Assembly: GCA_027040375.1 (NCBI GenBank)
Contig: JALUMJ010000121.1
Location: 1 to 8,698, forward strand
Length of the DNA: 8,698 nucleotides
Direction of reading: 5' to 3'
Origin: Campylobacteraceae bacterium
GTDB taxonomy: Bacteria > Campylobacterota > Campylobacteria > Campylobacterales > Sulfurospirillaceae
The translations under genes were made by a program, and so were the position numbers. The stretch's first letter is position 1; every line of letters begins with the position of its first letter. Below are positions 1 through 5,934 of this stretch, piece by piece. Below the pieces are notes generated by a model. That model did not search any database, was not told the origin of the DNA, and worked only from the letters and a program-made list of their open reading frames with translations.

Positions 1-76
1 TTATAGAAAATTAGTAAAATTGAGATAAAATGTTGGAAATATTTTCTTATTGAGATTTTTTTAATCTCAAAAAGTG

Positions 77-286
77 TTACGAGAGGAGATTAACTACTTG
101 TGAGGAGTTGAATTTGCAAGTGGTTCCATAGTTTTTTACTATTTTTGTCATTTTAAAGTTTGATTTCTTTGATGCATACATCCGTTTATCGGAAGAAACT
201 TTATCTGCATTTTTAGCACTATATCTTTTATGAACTTTACTGCTATTTCGTTTGAGCGCTCTTCCTATGACTAAATGTTTATATTT
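77..286 (-). pseudogene. Open basic reading stretch without start codon (possible gene remnant)
   Basis: On the minus strand, 69 codons are open between a TGA (287-289) and a TAA (77-79). There is no ATG, GTG or TTG near the 5' end; the first ATG is at about codon 36. The translation is rich in Lys, Arg and Ser: residues 8-21 read GRALKRNSSKVHKR and residues 50-59 read VKNYGTTCKF. The C-terminal GTTCKF end falls in the inverted repeat. The second copy, read in the matching frame on the plus strand near 1320, gives GTTCRF followed by a short tail and a stop. That is weak evidence that the repeat is the 3' end of a coding sequence. I do not recognise the family, and it may be spurious. Confidence 0.25.
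115..127 (+). repeat. Inverted repeat, left arm
   Basis: TGCAAGTGGTTCC is the exact reverse complement of 1320-1332. Similarity extends leftwards, with gaps, to about position 90 (ATTAACTACTTGTG here against ATTAGCTGCTTTTGTG in the reverse complement of the other arm). The full diverged repeat is therefore about 35-40 bp. The two arms flank the ComEA-like and DUF2853-like genes. Confidence 0.6.
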
Positions 287-417
287 TCAAATTCTTAAAA
301 ATTGCACTTCAGGTTTAAATTTTGGAAAATTTAATTCTAGCCCTTAAGACTTATGTAACTTTTACAAAAATTTAGATAACATACTGAAGAGATTAAAAAA
401 CAACTTAAGGAAATTAA

Positions 418-903
418 ATGTTGAAAAAAGTAGTATTGCTATTTTTAAGTGTTGTTTATATATTTGCTATCAATTTACAAACAGCAAATAAAGGTGAGCT
501 TGTAAGCATCAAAGGGATAGGCGAAAAACGAGCTGAAGCTATCATAAGATACAGAAGAACACATAAGATAACAAAAGCCGAAGATCTTTTAGCAATCAAG
601 GGGATAGGCGAAAACATAGTAGCAAACATTAAAAAAGGTATAAAAAATAAAAAAAGAACAGCAAAGACCACAACACGAAGCAATAACAATAGAAGTTTAA
701 AAAAGAAAAAAACGACACATAAAACTAAAACAAAAAAAGTTTCTGCAAGCACTGAAAAGAAAAAGAGTAAAGCAAAAAAAGCAAAAAACAAAACGAAAGT
801 TAAGAAAACAAAAAAAGTTAAGAAAGTTAAGAAAACAAAAAAAGTTAAGAAAGTTAAGAAAAATAAGAAAAATAAGAAAAATAAGAAAAATAAGAAAAAA
901 TAA
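418..903 (+). CDS. ComEA-like helix-hairpin-helix protein with long lysine-rich tail
   Basis: Residues 1-18 look like a Sec signal peptide (LKK followed by a hydrophobic VVLLFLSVVYIFA core). Residues 19-75 form a compact ComEA-type domain: INLQTA, then two helix-hairpin-helix motifs (SIKGIGEKRAEAII at 30-43 and AIKGIGENIVANI at 59-71). In competence systems this domain binds double-stranded DNA without sequence specificity outside the inner membrane, helping uptake through ComEC. The body ends near residue 76, about where many epsilonproteobacterial ComEA proteins end. Here it continues into about 85 residues dominated by lysine (KKVKKTKK, then KNK repeats), encoded by tandem repeats. The tail resembles histone-H1-like polycations and could strengthen DNA or surface binding; that is inference. 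The ATG at 418 has AAGGA about 7 nt upstream. The DUF2853-like gene follows after 30 nt with its own strong RBS. The domain call is firm, but a role in competence is not proven. Confidence 0.85.
   Translation: MLKKVVLLFLSVVYIFAINLQTANKGELVSIKGIGEKRAEAIIRYRRTHKITKAEDLLAIKGIGENIVANIKKGIKNKKRTAKTTTRSNNNRSLKKKKTTHKTKTKKVSASTEKKKSKAKKAKNKTKVKKTKKVKKVKKTKKVKKVKKNKKNKKNKKNKKK
799..896 (+). repeat. In-frame tandem repeats coding the lysine tail
   Basis: A 27 nt unit occurs twice back to back (799-825 and 826-852), and a partial third copy starts at 853. It gives way to a 9 nt unit, AAATAAGAA, repeated four times (861-896). All units are multiples of three, so gain or loss would change tail length without a frameshift. 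The -1/+1 frames are full of TAA, so slippage in the long A-runs would truncate the protein at once. Confidence 0.9.
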
Positions 904-933
904 ATTTTAGATACAAATTTCAAAGGAGGATTT

Positions 934-1275
934 ATGAGTAAGTTAGATGAGAAGATAGAGTTATACTCTTCAAAGATTAAGGGAATTGAGCCAAATTTTA
1001 ATGCAGATTTTTTGGTAAAGGTCACAAAAGGACTAGGACCATCAATATACAATAAAGATGCTGAAACAATAGCTTGTTCAAGTAGCAATGAATTGGCTAC
1101 AGTAAGAAACTCTTTTCTTAAAAAGAAACTTGGACTTAAAGAAGATGATGCTACTCTTGATGCAGCCATCAAAGAGGTATGTGAAAAAATGGGTTCGTCA
1201 AATAGAAATAAATACAGAGCTATTTTTTATTATTTACTTGCAGAAAAATTCTCAAAACAAGATATATATGACTAG
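934..1275 (+). CDS. DUF2853 family protein
   Basis: This is a 113-residue soluble, mostly helical protein with no signal peptide or membrane segment. It matches from memory the small DUF2853 family: an N-terminal SKLDEKIELYSSKIK, a central KVTKGLGPSIYNKDAETIA, and a C-terminal KYRAIFYYLLAEKF. The family is known in several bacterial phyla, often Bacteroidetes and Proteobacteria, and has no established function that I know of. The start is well supported by AAAGGAGG 4-5 nt upstream of ATG 934. It is 30 nt downstream of the ComEA-like gene and is probably co-transcribed with it. Both genes sit between the arms of an inverted repeat, so the pair may have been acquired or moved together. No terminator hairpin is visible after the TAG. 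Confidence 0.75.
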   Translation: MSKLDEKIELYSSKIKGIEPNFNADFLVKVTKGLGPSIYNKDAETIACSSSNELATVRNSFLKKKLGLKEDDATLDAAIKEVCEKMGSSNRNKYRAIFYYLLAEKFSKQDIYD

Positions 1276-1319
1276 AGATAGTAGGATCAAAGGTTTGCTT
1301 TTAACTAAAACTTCCATAA

Positions 1320-1332
1320 GGAACCACTTGCA
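1320..1332 (-). repeat. Inverted repeat, right arm
   Basis: GGAACCACTTGCA is the exact reverse complement of 115-127, with weaker similarity continuing to about 1358. It lies 44 nt beyond the stop codon of the DUF2853-like gene and about 45 nt before the promoter of the transposase remnant. Confidence 0.6.
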
Positions 1333-1375
1333 GATTCCCACAAAAGCAGCTAATTTAATTTTTTTATAGTTAAAA

Positions 1376-1445
1376 AAGTTGAATCTAATTTCAGATAAGT
1401 TATAATTTTTTACTACAAAAATTTAACAGAAAAAAGATTCAACTT
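1376..1445. repeat. 11 bp inverted repeat, possible IS end
   Basis: AAGTTGAATCT at 1376-1386 is perfectly inverted at 1435-1445 (AGATTCAACTT). The right arm ends immediately before the ATG of the transposase remnant, and the left arm overlaps its candidate -35 box. It could be an IS end plus subterminal repeat, or an operator for self-repression. No matching far end of an element was found in the window. Confidence 0.45.
1379..1406 (+). promoter_or_regulatory. Sigma-70-like promoter of the transposase remnant
   Basis: TTGAAT (1379-1384) and TATAAT (1401-1406) are separated by 16 nt and lie 40 nt upstream of the ATG at 1446. It is the best-looking sigma-70 promoter in the window. It would fire into the decayed transposase and onwards, antisense to rsmE. 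Confidence 0.5.
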
Positions 1446-1661
1446 ATGTCTAGAATTATACCAACTCTATCTAAAATGTGGAATAAAATCCTCAATCTTT
1501 AAAACTCACTCTTTACTAAACTACAAGAGAATTTAAGAATAGAAGAACTCAGTTCCAAAGAATCTAAGCTTATCAGAGTTCTTGACTTTGCAAAGAGTGT
1601 TTACAATTTACAAACAACAATTGTCTTCAATAGCATCAAAATTATTTTTAACAATATTTAG
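1446..1661 (+). pseudogene. Transposase remnant (IS5/DUF772-like), broken
   Basis: The frame from ATG 1446 reads SRIIPTLSKMWNKILNL, hits an in-frame TAA (1500-1502), then continues NSLFTKLQENLRIEELSSKESKLIRVLDFAKSVYNLQTT in pieces to a TAG at 1659-1661. The opening, the ELSSKESKLIRVLDFA segment and the AKSVYNLQTT segment resemble the N-terminal region of DDE transposases of the IS5/DUF772 type. From memory, those two segments are normally separated by some 20-30 residues. Here they are fused, so an internal deletion is likely as well as the nonsense codon. The catalytic DDE domain is absent. The family name is a judgement from memory; that the gene is decayed is clear from the stop codon and length. 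Confidence 0.55.
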
Positions 1662-1697
1662 TAATTTAGTAAAGATACTCTCTTTTTCTTTTGTCAT
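1608..1697 (-). CDS. 29-codon open frame, doubtful
   Basis: It starts ATG, reads TKEKESIFTKLLNIVKNNF, and ends NCCL before TAA. It has no convincing ribosome-binding site (only a weak AAGAAG about 6 nt upstream) and overlaps the tail of the transposase remnant on the other strand. The composition is plausible for a small helical peptide or a truncated gene start. I do not recognise it and would not be surprised if it is chance. Confidence 0.15.
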   Translation of the reverse strand: MTKEKESIFTKLLNIVKNNFDAIEDNCCL

Positions 1698-1713
1698 TTT
1701 AGCTTCTTATATA

Positions 1714-1800
1714 AGTATATTTATACTATTAAAGCAGTTAAAAAGTGCTTAAAAGCACTATAAATAGGGTATATATTCAATATTTAGTTTATACTAAATA
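1714..1800. repeat. Cluster of three short palindromes
   Basis: Three perfect inverted repeats follow one another about every 30-35 nt: AGTATA/TATACT (1714-1727, 2 nt apart), AGTGCTT/AAGCACT (1744-1759, 2 nt apart) and TATTTAGT/ACTAAATA (1781-1800, 4 nt apart). The arms differ in sequence, so they are not copies of one site. The last one is followed at once by TATAAT (1803-1808) and AAGGAG (1809-1814). They may be operator sites of a lost gene or IS-end debris. Confidence 0.45.
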
Positions 1801-1850
1801 ATTATAATAAGGAGAAATATTATTAGATTTATATTGCTTAGTTTTTGAAA

Positions 1851-2519
1851 TTATTTTAGAGTTATAATTGCTGATACTAGAACAGCAGTTTCACTTTTTA
1901 AAATCATAGGATTAAGTAGCCCTAGTATATTTTTTTTATCCATCATCTCTCTTTCGACTTGTGAAAAACCGCCTTCACAACCAACCAAAAAGGAGTCAAA
2001 TTTTTTATCTTTATCTATCTTATTTTCACTAAAATCTACTATCTTGCTCTTGGGATAAAGACTTAAATATTCTTTTAAATCTTTTAAAACTTCAATTTTC
2101 ATCAACGAACTTCTTCCGCATTGTTGGCTTGAGTTTATAAGTATTCGATTAATTCTTTTTAAATCTAATTTGAAATTTTGCTGTGAAAACTCGCAATACA
2201 CAAAGCTAATCTTGCAAACTCCCAATTCATTTAAAAAAGGTAAAGTTTTTTCTATGGTTTTTGGATCAACCACACACCAGCCTACATGTAGAGGTTCTTT
2301 AGCACCTATTGGCATATGATTTTTTTCTTTTAATTCTAAATTTGCTAGCTTTTTATCTATGCTAGCTATCTTATAGGTATATAAAATGTCATCTTGCATA
2401 TTTCTTACATGTAAGACGCTACCACTCTTAACTCTCCTAACTTTAAAGATATGAGCATATTCTTTAACATTCAACGCAAGCATCCGTTCACCCGCCATCT
2501 CACAAAATAAAAATTGCAT
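1851..2519 (-). CDS. rsmE: 16S rRNA (uracil1498-N3)-methyltransferase RsmE
   Basis: RsmE methylates N3 of U1498 in 16S rRNA of the assembled 30S subunit using SAM. It is a SPOUT (trefoil-knot) enzyme acting as a dimer in the cytoplasm. Visible family marks are an N-terminal PUA-like part (residues 1-70, with HIFKVRRVKSGS), SSQQCGRS (130-137), the knot motif VGCEGGFS (179-186) followed by EREM, and LKSETAVLVSAI (207-218). At 222 residues it is slightly shorter than the usual 230-250 but has both domains. Its ATG overlaps the stop of the upstream membrane-protein gene by one base (TAATG) and lacks its own clear Shine-Dalgarno sequence, so it is probably translated by re-initiation as the last gene of the moaA operon. 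No terminator hairpin is evident downstream. Confidence 0.93.
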   Translation of the reverse strand: MQFLFCEMAGERMLALNVKEYAHIFKVRRVKSGSVLHVRNMQDDILYTYKIASIDKKLANLELKEKNHMPIGAKEPLHVGWCVVDPKTIEKTLPFLNELGVCKISFVYCEFSQQNFKLDLKRINRILINSSQQCGRSSLMKIEVLKDLKEYLSLYPKSKIVDFSENKIDKDKKFDSFLVGCEGGFSQVEREMMDKKNILGLLNPMILKSETAVLVSAIITLK

Positions 2520-2932
2520 TACTTAACCACATACACCAATACTATAGTAACCAATATAAAGATGATATCTATCAAATGTTTTCTTTTTGTAAACTTTATA
2601 AATCTCCCTATTCTTCTTTTGTCATCTCTTTTTAATGATTTAAATTTTTTATATCTTTTTATGGTTGTTAGAAGAAGCACGAACCAGACAATTATCATAA
2701 AAATAACAGATTGGGATATATTAAACTTTGCTATGCCCAACAGAACAAGCCCTGTAAAAATAACTGTTGCTAAAAAAAGATAATATATAGGCAAAATGGT
2801 TCTAACTTTTTTTCTTAGCGTATCATAGTCTAAGCTATTGTTGATTAAAAAATAATTTAATATTGCTAAAATCAGAACTATCCCTACAAGTACAATGTGC
2901 AAATACATCGTTAGCTTAAAAGTTTCATCCAT
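2519..2932 (-). CDS. Small integral membrane protein between moaA and rsmE
   Basis: I do not recognise a named family. From the preferred ATG (2930-2932) it is 137 residues with four hydrophobic stretches, roughly 7-27, 47-67, 72-90 and 118-136. A very basic stretch between the third and fourth (KRYKKFKSLKRDDKRR) is likely cytoplasmic. A TTG six bases further upstream (2936-2938) is also open, but the CAGGAGG at 2939-2945 touches it with no spacing. The same CAGGAGG stands 6 nt from the ATG, so ATG is the better start. This leaves a 2 nt gap after the moaA stop. The last base of its TAA is shared with the rsmE ATG. The position suggests co-expression with moaA and rsmE. No link to molybdopterin or rRNA modification can be read from the sequence. 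Confidence 0.8.
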   Translation of the reverse strand: MDETFKLTMYLHIVLVGIVLILAILNYFLINNSLDYDTLRKKVRTILPIYYLFLATVIFTGLVLLGIAKFNISQSVIFMIIVWFVLLLTTIKRYKKFKSLKRDDKRRIGRFIKFTKRKHLIDIIFILVTIVLVYVVK

Positions 2933-2934
2933 TT

Positions 2935-3903
2935 TCAACCTCCTGTTTCATAAAATGCCCGTTGTGAGATTTCATTTTCATCATCCGCGCCCCATTTATT
3001 TTTTTCAGGTTTATTTGCAAGCACTTCTTTCAAAACATTTGCTGCGGCTTTCACATCACCTTTTTGTACTGCATCTTTGATACTCATAGCTTCATCAAAA
3101 TACAAACAAGGTATCAACATTCCCTCAGCTGTCAATCTGATACGATTACAATCTTCACAAAAATCATGCTTATGGGGGTCTATAATACCAAATCTATAGC
3201 CATCATCAAGTTCAAAAAGATGAGCTGGAGAAGATTCTACTCTTCCTGCTGGCTTGAAGTTATATTTTGTAGCGATAATGTCTTGCACTTCTTGCGCATT
3301 TAAACCTTGAAGTTTGTCTTTTGCAAATTTGTTTTCCATGTATTCGATATATCTTATGCCCATATTTTTTGATTTTGCAAACTCTAGCAAATCTATAATC
3401 TCTTCATCATTGATGCCCTTTAGCGGAACGCTATTTAATTTTACCCCTAAGCCTACTTTTTGAGCCTCTTCTATGCCTTCTAACACTTTTTTTAATACAT
3501 CTTTTTGTGCAATCTTTTGTGCAATTTCTGGTTTGAGAGTATCTAAAGAAATATTGATGCGTTTAAGCCCTACATCTTTTAATTTTTGAGCGATTGGTTT
3601 CAAAAGGTAAGCATTTGTAGTAAGTGCTAAATCCAAATCAGCCCTATAATCGCTAATCATCTTTATAAACTTATCCAAGTCAGCCCTCAAAAGTGGCTCT
3701 CCTCCTGTTATTCTTATCTTGTTAATTCCCTCATCAATACCTACTTTTATAAATAAAAAAAGATCTTCAAAACTAAGTAAATTTTCTTTAGGAACCCAAG
3801 AAAAAGGTTTTTCTGGCATACAGTATTGGCATCTAAAGTTGCACCTTTCAGTTACCGAAACCCTTAGATAACTTACACTTCTACCATGTCCATCTATCAA
3901 CAT
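2935..3903 (-). CDS. moaA: GTP 3',8-cyclase MoaA (molybdenum cofactor biosynthesis)
   Basis: MoaA is a radical-SAM enzyme that converts GTP to 3',8-cyclo-GTP, the first step of molybdopterin synthesis, with MoaC next. At 322 residues it is full length. The N-terminal radical-SAM cluster is CNFRCQYC (Cys 21, 25, 28), followed by the SAM-binding ITGGEP (65-70). The C-terminal second [4Fe-4S] site is present as [11 protein letters not shown] with Cys 249, 252 and 266. The protein ends in Gly-Gly (321-322), the conserved C-terminal GG that the family inserts into its active site. It is the first gene of a three-gene operon with the membrane protein and rsmE, and divergent from the PAS gene at 4015. 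The ATG at 3901-3903 is preceded by a modest AAGGGA. Mo or W enzymes such as nitrate reductase, formate dehydrogenase or polysulfide reductase are therefore expected in this organism. Confidence 0.97.
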   Translation of the reverse strand: MLIDGHGRSVSYLRVSVTERCNFRCQYCMPEKPFSWVPKENLLSFEDLFLFIKVGIDEGINKIRITGGEPLLRADLDKFIKMISDYRADLDLALTTNAYLLKPIAQKLKDVGLKRINISLDTLKPEIAQKIAQKDVLKKVLEGIEEAQKVGLGVKLNSVPLKGINDEEIIDLLEFAKSKNMGIRYIEYMENKFAKDKLQGLNAQEVQDIIATKYNFKPAGRVESSPAHLFELDDGYRFGIIDPHKHDFCEDCNRIRLTAEGMLIPCLYFDEAMSIKDAVQKGDVKAAANVLKEVLANKPEKNKWGADDENEISQRAFYETGG

Positions 3904-4014
3904 ATCTTTCCCTTATAATTTTTGAGATATTATACCTACATTTATATAAATTGATATAAACCAAACGACAATAATGATATAATATTCAAATTAAAATGAA
4001 ATGGGAGGAATTAG
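3904..4014. promoter_or_regulatory. Divergent promoter region, moaA / PAS gene
   Basis: This 111 nt AT-rich spacer must drive both directions. Towards the PAS gene there is TATAAT at 3978-3983 preceded by TGA, with TTGATA at 3951-3956. The 21 nt gap is too long for a classic pair, so it would work mainly as an isolated -10 box, as is common in this phylum. Towards moaA, the minus strand has TATAAT at 3929-3934, about 25 nt from the ATG. GGGAGG at 4003-4008 is the Shine-Dalgarno of the PAS gene. Confidence 0.5.
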
Positions 4015-4527
4015 ATGAGTAAACCAAACCCTACAAATGAGCAATATCTTGTAAAAGAAGATGCTTTTTTGGTTTCCAAAACTGACACAAAAGGCATAAT
4101 CACTTATTGTAATGTTCCATTTATGGAAGCTGCTGATGGTAGCGAAAATGATGTACTTGGCAAACCGCACAATGTTGTTAGACATCCAGATATGCCAAGG
4201 ATTATCTTCAAATTGCTTTGGGGTAAAATACAAAGCAAAGAAGAGATTTTTGCTTATGTTAAAAATATGAGATTTAGCGGTGGGTATTATTGGGTTTATG
4301 CAAATGTAACTGCATCTTTTGACACAGGTGGAAGAATTATAGGGTACTATTCTGTGCGAAGAAAAGTAAATCCAAAAGCACTAGAAATCATAGAACCACT
4401 TTATGCAAAATTATTATCCTTAGAATCACAAGGCGGTATGGATGCGAGTGAAAAATACCTAAACCAAGTTTTACAAGAAAGAGGAGAGAGTTATGATGAG
4501 TTTTCAAACAATATTCAAAGATTATAA
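4015..4527 (+). CDS. Aer-type PAS domain protein (energy-taxis sensor, CetB-like)
   Basis: This is a 170-residue soluble protein made almost wholly of one PAS domain closely resembling the N-terminus of E. coli Aer. It has [14 protein letters not shown] (23-36), [13 protein letters not shown] (49-61), [16 protein letters not shown] (83-98), [13 protein letters not shown] (106-118) and EPLY (127-130). In Aer this domain holds FAD and senses redox state. The same pocket motif here predicts FAD, but I infer this rather than see it. Unlike Aer it has no membrane or signalling domain. The overlapping downstream MCP gene supplies both, as in the two-protein CetA/CetB system of Campylobacter jejuni. 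Residues 140-170 form a short helical tail that may contact the receptor. It has a strong RBS and is first in a two-gene unit; the 3' end overlaps the MCP gene by 35 nt. Confidence 0.9.
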   Translation: MSKPNPTNEQYLVKEDAFLVSKTDTKGIITYCNVPFMEAADGSENDVLGKPHNVVRHPDMPRIIFKLLWGKIQSKEEIFAYVKNMRFSGGYYWVYANVTASFDTGGRIIGYYSVRRKVNPKALEIIEPLYAKLLSLESQGGMDASEKYLNQVLQERGESYDEFSNNIQRL

Positions 4528-5923
4528 ACCACAGATCTTATTTGGATTGATTTTTGGAGTTATCGCACTATATAAGCTCTCTAGTGGAGATGTGGCCACA
4601 AGTTCTACTATATTTTTAGGTTTAGCTGCTGGTTCATTTTTTGGTAGTACTAAAAAAATTCAAGTTGATGGAAAACTTTTTGAACAAATATTGAAAGTTA
4701 CGCAAGATGCAAGCCAAGGTCACTTAGAATCAAGAATTACTCATATTGATAAAAAACTTCCTATCGCACAAATTGCTCTAAATGTAAATGACATGCTAGA
4801 CCAAATAGAGGCTTTGATGAGAGAGTCAGCAACTTCGATAGAAGCAGCAAGTGAGGGCAAGACATATAGAAATCTTTTTAACAAAGGCTTTCGTGGTCTG
4901 TTTGAGACAAATGGAAGACTTCTTACAAAAGGTGTTCAGGGCATTCTTGATGGACAAAAAGGTCAAGCTAAAGGTGCCTTATCGAATAAATTTTCAACTC
5001 TTGGAAACGGGGTTCAAGGATTAAAAAATATACAAGACAATCTTAGCACCGGTCTTGATAAAGTTAATTCTATAGCGGAAAAATCAAATAATATCTCTGA
5101 AAAATCAAGCCAAAGCACTGTGACAGTAAATGAGATAGCTGATGGTATGAAAGAGTTATTGGAACTTATACTCAACACTAACGAATCTATAAATTCGCTA
5201 AATGAAAGGGCTGCTGAGATATCTTCTATCGTTAGTTTAATCAAAGATATAGCCGATCAAACTAACCTATTGGCTCTAAATGCTGCCATAGAAGCAGCAA
5301 GAGCAGGAGAGCATGGAAGAGGTTTTGCAGTTGTTGCAGATGAAGTTAGAAAGCTGGCTGAACGAACACAAAAAGCTACTCAAGAAATCTCCATAACAGT
5401 ACAAACCTTGCAACAAGAGACAAATGGCATATATGCAAACTCAGAACGAATAGACTCTATCGCCAACAATTCAGTTGACAACATAACAGAGTTTGAAACA
5501 ACGCTAGAAAGCTTCAATAAAGATGCAAAAGAAACCGCTAACATCTCTTTTGATGTCCAAAACAGAACTTTTGTAATCTTAGCAGAGATAGACCATATAG
5601 CTTATAAAGTAAAAGCGTACAGCACAATACTAAACGAACAACTAGATGCAAAATTTGGAAATCATCATGATTGCCGACTAGGTAAATGGTATGAAGAAGG
5701 GGATGGATTTAAATACTTTAAAGGCACAAAATCATATGCATCTATCGACAATCCACATGAGATTGTACACAATGCCGTAAATAAAAACTTAGATGTTATC
5801 AAAGATGGTTTTAATGCACAACATATTGATGAGATTGTGGAAAACTTTACTCAAATGGAAAAAGCTAGTGGTAAGCTGTTTGATATTTTAGATAATATAA
5901 CCGAAGAAGCACTAAAAGGTTAA
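4493..5923 (+). CDS. Methyl-accepting chemotaxis protein with C-terminal CZB domain
   Basis: This is a 476-residue receptor. Two membrane helices (about 13-30 and 36-53) form a hairpin with only a few residues outside, so there is no periplasmic ligand domain. A HAMP-like or linker region follows (about 60-160), then the MCP signalling coiled coil. Its tip is [20 protein letters not shown] and [17 protein letters not shown] (about 255-291), which binds CheA and CheW. After the descending helix comes a CZB zinc-binding domain: His368, the HxxC motif His391-Cys394 in HDCRLGKW, and His422/His426 in PHEIVH. CZB domains elsewhere bind zinc and respond to hypochlorous acid or zinc. Input probably comes from the PAS protein encoded immediately upstream, with CZB as a second, cytoplasmic input. 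GAGGAG (4481-4486) sits 6 nt before the chosen ATG; a second ATG follows immediately. There is no CheR/CheB-tethering pentapeptide at the C-terminus. Confidence 0.93.
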   Translation: MMSFQTIFKDYKPQILFGLIFGVIALYKLSSGDVATSSTIFLGLAAGSFFGSTKKIQVDGKLFEQILKVTQDASQGHLESRITHIDKKLPIAQIALNVNDMLDQIEALMRESATSIEAASEGKTYRNLFNKGFRGLFETNGRLLTKGVQGILDGQKGQAKGALSNKFSTLGNGVQGLKNIQDNLSTGLDKVNSIAEKSNNISEKSSQSTVTVNEIADGMKELLELILNTNESINSLNERAAEISSIVSLIKDIADQTNLLALNAAIEAARAGEHGRGFAVVADEVRKLAERTQKATQEISITVQTLQQETNGIYANSERIDSIANNSVDNITEFETTLESFNKDAKETANISFDVQNRTFVILAEIDHIAYKVKAYSTILNEQLDAKFGNHHDCRLGKWYEEGDGFKYFKGTKSYASIDNPHEIVHNAVNKNLDVIKDGFNAQHIDEIVENFTQMEKASGKLFDILDNITEEALKG

Positions 5924-5934
5924 TTTTAAAAGAC

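Larger units (their letters stand above)
1..417. other. Left intergenic region with decayed sequence
   Basis: No complete gene is visible in this AT-rich stretch. It holds an 8 bp hairpin (arms 50-57 and 63-70, five-T loop) without a T-run on either side, so it is not a convincing terminator. It also holds an open but start-less minus-strand reading stretch (77-286) and one arm of an inverted repeat (115-127), both listed separately. The last 100 bases before the gene at 418 must carry its promoter, but I see no clear -35/-10 pair. A ribosome-binding site (AAGGA, about 7 nt upstream of the ATG) is present. Confidence 0.6.
1276..1850. other. Intergenic region with insertion-sequence debris
   Basis: There is no intact gene here. 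In order it contains the right arm of the inverted repeat (1320-1332), a promoter-like pair (1379-1406), an 11 bp inverted repeat around that promoter (1376-1386 and 1435-1445), a broken transposase (1446-1661), a 29-codon minus-strand open frame (1608-1697), three short palindromes (1714-1800), and an orphan TATAAT plus AAGGAG (1803-1814) with no ATG behind them. The content suggests old, deleted mobile DNA between the DUF2853-like gene and the convergent rsmE. Confidence 0.6.

Noticed and set aside
50..70. Hairpin TTGAGATT/AATCTCAA considered as a terminator of an upstream gene
   Set aside because: It has an A/T-only loop and no T-run after the stem on either strand; the stem is weak.
77..286. 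Similarity of the basic stretch to small DNA-binding proteins of microviruses
   Set aside because: Only general Lys/Arg/Ser richness is shared; no start codon, no phage neighbours and no specific motif.
861..896. Regular 9 nt repeats considered as a CRISPR-like or satellite array
   Set aside because: The units are contiguous without spacers, far too short, and encode the lysine tail in frame.
456..1172. 238-codon open frame on the minus strand across the ComEA-like gene
   Set aside because: It is the antisense of the lysine tail: AAA/AAG codons read as runs of Phe and Leu. It has no RBS, covers two better-supported genes, and the composition is artificial.
1130..1369. 79-codon plus-strand open frame overlapping the end of the DUF2853-like gene
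   Set aside because: It is a shifted frame of a well-supported gene with a strong RBS at 934, and has no RBS of its own.
2936..2938. TTG start for the membrane protein downstream of moaA
   Set aside because: The Shine-Dalgarno CAGGAGG directly abuts the TTG, leaving no spacing, whereas ATG at 2930-2932 has an ideal 6 nt spacing.
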